Source: MESE01 sp036675035 (GTDB lineage Bacteria > Pseudomonadota > Gammaproteobacteria > Burkholderiales > Burkholderiaceae_D). From it: a stretch of 37,636 nucleotides of DNA. Of the stretch, positions 32,959-37,636 are shown piece after piece. How positions within the stretch are numbered: the stretch's first letter is position 1; each line of letters begins with the position of its first letter. The notes under the pieces are model-generated. The model ran no database searches and was not told the DNA's origin. It worked only from the letters and a program-made list of their open reading frames with translations. The stretch is taken from NCBI GenBank assembly GCA_036675035.1, contig JAKFFO010000106.1, positions 1 through 37,636 of the forward strand, read 5' to 3'. The translations under genes were made by a program, and so were the position numbers.

Positions 32959-33013
32959 ACTTTACTTGTTGGGCTTATATTTCCAAACTATATTTACTAA
33001 TTATGCTTATATG
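32959..33013 (-). promoter_or_regulatory. Promoter with CysB-type bipartite element, SsuABC-like operon
   Basis: Reading the minus strand: CATATAAGC (33013-33005), fourteen bases, TAGTTTGGAA (32990-32981), then TAAAGT (32964-32959) placed 17 bases after TTTGGA. The element and both spacings match those ahead of the sulfate operon at 14479-14533, while the sequence between the conserved blocks differs. The rest of the 325-base region 32841-33165 is AT-rich and holds no gene. A related ATATAAGCAAA occurs at 33090-33100. Confidence 0.6.
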
Positions 33014-33165
33014 AAAATCGCATATCGATAATTGTATTTATGTCCATATGCATGTTGCATGTTGCAGGTTGCAAGAAACATAACGGCATATATAAGCAAA
33101 ATCAGCGGCATCAAACAAACGACTGTTGGCATTTGCAATCAGCTAGTCTGCCGGAAACCGCTTCC

Positions 33166-33759
33166 TTAACCGGTTACTTCTTTATTATTTCGCATTGCCA
33201 GCAGCATCCGGGCCAGATCCCCGCCCTGCACTACCTGAATTTTTTTCTCGGTTGCGAAGCGCTTTGCATTGTCCGAAACGATACCCGTCGTGAGATAAAT
33301 TCCTTCATGCGCTTCCTGTTTCTCAATGGCGGCATGCAGCTCGCGCAACGGCTCGATTCCGACACTAGCCGCCTTCCAGCGTTTGCAACTGACCAGGGCG
33401 GTTTTGCCCGCCTTGCTTATCGCGATGTCCGCTTCGCGGCTATCCAGCTTCGCTACCGTATATCCGTCCTGCCGGAATGCATCTTCGACGACACTGGAAA
33501 AATCGCGCCACGACATCGCACAGATTTTTTCGAGCGTGTCAGTGACGCGTGCGGCACTCGGCGCGCGCGCCTGCTTCCATGCAGCGATCATGCCGATAAG
33601 AAGGAACGGCCAGCTGCTGATGATCCCATAAACGGCATACTGCTTCGGCAGTGCCGCCAGCGAGATCAATGCAATGGCGCCGGCAACGCCGATGCTGACC
33701 CACCACGGCGAGCGCAGCAGGATTGCGAACAGCGAGTTTTTGGCCATCTTTAATTTCAC
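33166..33759 (-). CDS. Membrane-anchored Mrr-like restriction endonuclease domain protein
   Basis: Protein of 197 residues starting at a GTG with a GAGGTGA site. Two hydrophobic spans (about residues 18-35 and 45-60) anchor it. A C-terminal PD-(D/E)xK-type Mrr domain follows: WRDFSSVVEDAFRQDGYTV, then DSREADIAISKAGKTALVSCKRW with the aspartate and CK pair, and an IYLTTGIVSDNAK segment. Such proteins are widespread in betaproteobacteria and have no settled role; they may cut modified or foreign DNA. No methylase is adjacent, so it is not a classical restriction system. Confidence 0.8.
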   Translation of the reverse strand: MKLKMAKNSLFAILLRSPWWVSIGVAGAIALISLAALPKQYAVYGIISSWPFLLIGMIAAWKQARAPSAARVTDTLEKICAMSWRDFSSVVEDAFRQDGYTVAKLDSREADIAISKAGKTALVSCKRWKAASVGIEPLRELHAAIEKQEAHEGIYLTTGIVSDNAKRFATEKKIQVVQGGDLARMLLAMRNNKEVTG

Positions 33760-33910
33760 GTGTCACCTCATGTTTTGTGCGTCGCGCGGGAAATTTTCGG
33801 GCTTAGCTGCCTTGGCCCGAGCGAAGGCCGAGCGGTCACCGAATCTAAGCGTGACGAATGACAAACCGAGGGAAACCGGCGGCGCATCATTATGCCCCGC
33901 AACCGGCTTG

Positions 33911-33941
33911 AATGGAATCCATTGAACCGGAAATTTCCGGT
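33911..33941. repeat. Pair of adjacent palindromes
   Basis: AATGGAATCCATT (33911-33923) and the perfect 16-base palindrome ACCGGAAATTTCCGGT (33926-33941) sit two bases apart, right after the stop of the small hypothetical gene. They could form hairpins in the transcript or bind a protein. No T-run follows on either strand. The remainder of 33760-33910 shows no gene. Confidence 0.45.
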
Positions 33942-33942
33942 A

Positions 33943-34200
33943 TCAGGTCTTGCGCGTGAGCTGCTTTTCGAACGCAGCATCCATCTTGGTGATTCTTCTG
34001 GGGGTTTGCGGGCCGAGACTGTTGACGAACGCGACGAACGCATCCTGTTCCAGCGGTTCGCTCAGCTTTTCGATTGCTCCCTGGTCCGATGTGCGCACCA
34101 GGTAAAACAATCCATCTGCATTGCGCACCATCGAATATCCGGTATCGCCGCTGCGCCGCTTGAGTCGCTCAATCGCAGCCGTTGCTCTGGTCGATCTCAT
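33943..34200 (-). CDS. Small hypothetical protein
   Basis: Open frame of 85 codons with an AAGGA site nine bases before its ATG. The product is soluble and charged, beginning with a basic helix (RATAAIERLKRRSGDTGYSMVRNADGLF, abbreviated) and ending in lysine and arginine. There is no signal peptide or transmembrane span. I do not recognise the family. Codon use and the ribosome-binding site support a real gene. It lies between the Mrr-like gene and prpE on the same strand. Confidence 0.6.
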   Translation of the reverse strand: MRSTRATAAIERLKRRSGDTGYSMVRNADGLFYLVRTSDQGAIEKLSEPLEQDAFVAFVNSLGPQTPRRITKMDAAFEKQLTRKT

Positions 34201-34267
34201 TGCACTGTGTCCTTGGCGATCGAGAGGTTAATTGGTGCTATTTTCCCACACCGCCTTCTGGCCCGTT

Positions 34268-36142
34268 TTATTCCGTGAGCGCTGCCTTGATTTGCTGCAA
34301 TGACGAAGGATCTTCTATCGTCGTCAGATCGCCGGGATCGCGCCCTTCGCAAATCGCCTGTATTGAACGGCGCAGCAGTTTGCCGGATCGTGTCTTCGGC
34401 AGCGCAGTCACGAAATGTACTCGTGACGGCCGCGCGACCGCTCCCAGCTGTTTATCGACAATCGCCACGATTTCCGCTTCCTGCGACGTCGCCGCTGCAT
34501 CCACATTCTTCAGAATTACGAACGCGATTGCGGCTTGCCCTTTTATCTTGTCGTCTACACCTACCACGGCCACTTCGGAAACATTCGGATGGCTGGAAAT
34601 ACTCTCTTCTATTTCGCGCGTTCCGAGCCGGTGCCCGGCGACATTGATCACGTCGTCGGTGCGGCCAAGGATGAAGTAATAGCCGTCGGCATCGCGGATA
34701 CCCCAGTCGAACGTGGAGTAAATCATTTCAGCGCCAAGATGCGACCAATAGGTATTGACGAATCTTTCATCGTCGCCATAGACCGTCTGCATGCAACCGG
34801 GCGGCAGCGGCCCTTCCAGCATGACGACACCCTTCTCGTTCGGACCGCACAGCGCGCCGGTCGTTTCATTGACGATCTTTACCTTGTAGCCAGGCATCGG
34901 GATACCGGGACTGCCCAGCCGCGTAGGCGTGTCCTCGATACCTTTGGCTACCGAAAGAATCGGCCAGCCGGTCTCGGTCTGCCAGTAATTATCGATCACC
35001 GGCACACCCAATTGCGATGCAATCCATTCCGAGGTTGTTTCGTCCAGCGGTTCGCCAGCCAGATACAACGCCTTCAGTGACGACAGGTCATATTTTTTCA
35101 TCAATTCGGGCGGATGTTTTTTCAGCACGCGTACTGCGGTCGGCGCCGAAAACATGCGCGTGACCTTGTATTTCTCGACAATGCTCCACCAGACACCCGC
35201 ATCCGGCCGAATCGGCAGGCCCTCGTACATTACCGTCGCCATGCCGGCGATCAGCGGGCCGTACACGATATATGAATGGCCGACCACCCAGCCGATGTCC
35301 GATGTCGCGAAATAGGTTTCACCCGGATTGCCGCAGAAAATATGCTTCATCGACGATGCCAGCGCCACTGCATAGCCACCGACATCGCGCTGCACCCCTT
35401 TCGGATTGCCGGTCGTACCCGACGTATAGAGGATGTAGGAAGTATCGTCGGAATCGAGCCACACGACCGGTACCTGCGCATCGAAATGCTGTTCACGCAA
35501 GGCTGCGTAATCGACATCGCGGCCGGCCAGCAACTTCATTGCCGCGAGCCCGCGATTGACCAGCAATACATGCGACGGCTTGTGCTTTGCCAGATTGATC
35601 GCATCGTCCAGCAATGGTTTGTATTCGACTACTTTACCGGCACGGGAACCTGCGTCGGCCGACACGATCAGCTTCGGTTTCGCGTCGTTGATCCGGGTCG
35701 CGAGGCTGTTGGCGGCAAACCCGCCGAATACCACCGAATGAATCGCACCGATGCGGGCACAAGCCAGCATTGCAAACACCGCTTCCGCCACCATCGGCAT
35801 GTAAATCAGCACCCGATCGCCTTTCGCAACACCAAGCGATTGCATGATGGCTGCAGTGCGGTTGACCTCGGCCAGCAGTTCCGCAAACGAATACACCTTT
35901 TCGTTGCCGGTTTCGGTGGAGATGGCGATCAACGCCGGTTTGTCGCCCTGCTTCTCGACCCAGCGATCGACCGCGTTATGACAAAGGTTGGTCTTGCCGC
36001 CGACGAACCATTTCGTGAACGGAGGTCTGGAATAGTCGAGCGTTTGCGAGAATGGCTGCTGCCAATCGATCATCCGTGCTTCATCCGCCCAGAATGATTG
36101 CGGGTCGCTGATTGAATGATTGTAGAAGTTCGAATATTTCAT
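34268..36142 (-). CDS. prpE: Propionyl-CoA synthetase (PrpE)
   Basis: Acyl-CoA synthetase of about 624 residues that activates propionate to propionyl-CoA for the 2-methylcitrate cycle. The adenylate-forming core motif YTSGTTGNPKGVQRD lies near residue 245. TSDIGWVVGHSYIVYGPL and DNYWQTETGWP follow, and the C-terminal PKTRSGKLLRR carries the catalytic lysine, which is the usual acetylation site. Two ATGs (36145, 36142) follow GGAGG; the second has better spacing. Acetyl-CoA synthetase is the close alternative, but the PrpE-like N-terminus and the neighbouring prpD favour PrpE. Confidence 0.92.
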   Translation of the reverse strand: MKYSNFYNHSISDPQSFWADEARMIDWQQPFSQTLDYSRPPFTKWFVGGKTNLCHNAVDRWVEKQGDKPALIAISTETGNEKVYSFAELLAEVNRTAAIMQSLGVAKGDRVLIYMPMVAEAVFAMLACARIGAIHSVVFGGFAANSLATRINDAKPKLIVSADAGSRAGKVVEYKPLLDDAINLAKHKPSHVLLVNRGLAAMKLLAGRDVDYAALREQHFDAQVPVVWLDSDDTSYILYTSGTTGNPKGVQRDVGGYAVALASSMKHIFCGNPGETYFATSDIGWVVGHSYIVYGPLIAGMATVMYEGLPIRPDAGVWWSIVEKYKVTRMFSAPTAVRVLKKHPPELMKKYDLSSLKALYLAGEPLDETTSEWIASQLGVPVIDNYWQTETGWPILSVAKGIEDTPTRLGSPGIPMPGYKVKIVNETTGALCGPNEKGVVMLEGPLPPGCMQTVYGDDERFVNTYWSHLGAEMIYSTFDWGIRDADGYYFILGRTDDVINVAGHRLGTREIEESISSHPNVSEVAVVGVDDKIKGQAAIAFVILKNVDAAATSQEAEIVAIVDKQLGAVARPSRVHFVTALPKTRSGKLLRRSIQAICEGRDPGDLTTIEDPSSLQQIKAALTE

Positions 36143-36232
36143 CATTGCCTCCGAATTCGATTGCATTGTCTTGCAGCCGGCCACCACCGTCAGCTTATCA
36201 AACGTGCGCTTGCTCGTACATACAAAAACCGT

Positions 36233-37636
36233 TCAGATGACGTACAAATCAACGTACTCATTTACCGGCATTGCTTCGAGTTTTTTCTGATCGAGAGAAA
36301 TATCGAGAATCGCTTTTTGCTGCTTGACCGGAAATTGCCGGGCGAGATTAGTCTTGAATTTTTCTTCAAGCAAAGGGATGCCCTCGTTGCGGCGGCGCGC
36401 ATGTCCGATCGGGTATTCAACCACCACTTCTTCCAGCACTTCACCGCTGTTCATTTCCACCGTCAGCGCATTGGCAATCGAACGCTTGGCCGGATCATGA
36501 TAATCGGCGGTGAATTGCGGATCTTCCACGCAGGATATCTTGTCGCGCAATGCATCTATGCGCGGGTCGGCCGCAACATCGTCTTCATAATCCGGCGCAT
36601 TCAGGTGCCCGTACAGCAGCGGCACCGCAACCATGTACTGAATGCAATGATCGCGATCGGCGGGGTTGTTCAGCGGGCCTTTCTTGTCGATGATGCGAAT
36701 GCAGGCTTCGTGCGTGCGAATCGTGATCTTCCTGATGTCTTGTGCGGACTTGCCGACCTTCTTCAAAGCGGCATGGATCGTCATCGCCGCTTCCACCGCG
36801 GTCTGCGCATGGAACTCGGCCGGAAACGAAATCTTGAACAGCACGTTTTCCATCACGTAGCTGCCGTACGGGCGCTGGAATTCGAACGGCCGTCCCTTGA
36901 ACAATACATCGTAGAAACCCCAGATCCTTGCGGTCAGCACCGATGGATAACCCATTTCACCGGTCTTGGCGATCAACGCCAGCCGCACGGCGCGCGATGT
37001 CGCATCGCCGGCGGCCCAGGATTTGCGGGAGCCGGTATTCGGCGTATGACGATAGGTGCGCAGCGACTGGCCATCCACCCATGCCAGCGACACCGCATTC
37101 AGGATTTCATCCCTTGCCAACCCCAGCATGTCGGCAACAACTGCGGTCGTCGCAACTTTCACCAGTACCACATGATCGAGGCCAACTTTATTAAACGAGT
37201 TTTCCAGCGCAATGCAACCCTGGATCTCGTGTGCCTTGATCATTGCAGTCAATACGTTGCGCATTCTCAGCGGCTTCTTGCCGGCCGCGACCGCGTTGCG
37301 CGAGAGCCAGTCGGCGGTTGCCAGAATGCCGCCCAGATTGTCGGAAGGATGACCCCATTCGGCCGCAAGCCAGGTATCGTTGAAATCGAGCCAGCGGATC
37401 ATCGCGCCGATGTTGAAGGCCGCCTGCACCGGATCGAGCTGGAACTGCGTACCCGGCACTTTGGCGCCGTTCGGTACGATCGTACCCGGGACAATCGGTC
37501 CCATCAGTTTTTTGCACGCGGGGTATTCCAATGCCTCCAGTCCGCAGCCCAGCGTATCGATCAGGCAGTTGCGGGCAGTGTCATACGCGAGCGGGGACTT
37601 AATCTCGTAATTCTGCACATAGTCAACAATGTCGAC
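36233..37636 (-). CDS. prpD: 2-methylcitrate dehydratase (PrpD), 5' end cut by window
   Basis: MmgE/PrpD-family enzyme that dehydrates 2-methylcitrate to 2-methyl-cis-aconitate. The frame is open to the right edge (468 codons, VDIVDYVQNYEI...), so the true start lies outside; the GTG at 37618 is internal. Typical stretches are YDTARNCLIDTLGCGLEALEYPA in part, VPGTQFQLDPVQAAFNIGAMIRWLDFNDTW in part, and AEWGHPSDNLGG. It lies 90 bases upstream of prpE on the same strand, the usual end of a prp operon whose prpB, prpC and regulator would be beyond the window. Confidence 0.93.
   Translation of the reverse strand, partial: VDIVDYVQNYEIKSPLAYDTARNCLIDTLGCGLEALEYPACKKLMGPIVPGTIVPNGAKVPGTQFQLDPVQAAFNIGAMIRWLDFNDTWLAAEWGHPSDNLGGILATADWLSRNAVAAGKKPLRMRNVLTAMIKAHEIQGCIALENSFNKVGLDHVVLVKVATTAVVADMLGLARDEILNAVSLAWVDGQSLRTYRHTPNTGSRKSWAAGDATSRAVRLALIAKTGEMGYPSVLTARIWGFYDVLFKGRPFEFQRPYGSYVMENVLFKISFPAEFHAQTAVEAAMTIHAALKKVGKSAQDIRKITIRTHEACIRIIDKKGPLNNPADRDHCIQYMVAVPLLYGHLNAPDYEDDVAADPRIDALRDKISCVEDPQFTADYHDPAKRSIANALTVEMNSGEVLEEVVVEYPIGHARRRNEGIPLLEEKFKTNLARQFPVKQQKAILDISLDQKKLEAMPVNEYVDLYVI

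Overview
The window looks like chromosomal DNA from a betaproteobacterium, most likely Burkholderiales and probably Oxalobacteraceae or a close relative. This is inferred from moderately high GC, the TSUP-cysI-DUF934-cysH-cysD-cysN-cobA order, the prpD-prpE pair and the style of the proteins; no rRNA or other marker is present to settle it. Nearly all sequence is coding. I see no tRNA, rRNA, CRISPR array, insertion sequence or prophage gene.

Left part (1-11652). A minus-strand vitamin B12 uptake operon (btuB-btuC-btuD, btuD cut by the left edge) sits behind a cobalamin riboswitch and a good sigma70-like promoter. An arylformamidase-like hydrolase diverges from it. Next comes a minus-strand FAH-family hydrolase / VOC-protein pair, followed by the guanidinium exporter gene gdx (sugE), which has its own two-hairpin guanidine-II (mini-ykkC) riboswitch. 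Divergent from the FAH gene, on the plus strand, lie an IclR regulator and a phosphonate-type ABC importer (phnD-phnC-phnE-phnE). The FAH/VOC/IclR/Phn-type module has no phosphonate-degrading enzyme in view, so its substrate is open.

Middle (11851-21744). On the minus strand a CysB-type regulator is translationally coupled to a HAD phosphatase and a SAM methyltransferase. Divergent from it is the complete assimilatory sulfate reduction operon: TSUP permease, cysI, DUF934, cysH (APS reductase type), cysD, cysN and cobA. A small sirohydrochlorin chelatase (cbiX type) lies convergent at its end, so most of siroheme synthesis is local.

Right part (21744-37636). lptF-lptG (LPS export) diverge from pepA, which is followed by an Old Yellow Enzyme homologue and exodeoxyribonuclease III. 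After a 422-base gap with no convincing gene comes an exported msrB-msrA pair. A minus-strand SsuABC/TauABC-like operon follows, with two unrelated binding proteins and an internal terminator. A membrane-anchored Mrr-like nuclease and a small hypothetical gene precede prpE and a right-truncated prpD of the 2-methylcitrate cycle.

The most interesting unlisted signal is a bipartite promoter element, CATATAAGC-N14-TAGTTTGGAA. It occurs with identical spacing ahead of both the sulfate assimilation operon (14479-14511) and, on the other strand, the SsuABC-like operon (33013-32981). Each copy is followed at the same distance by a -10-like hexamer. It probably marks a local CysB-type sulfur regulon that ties the two loci together.
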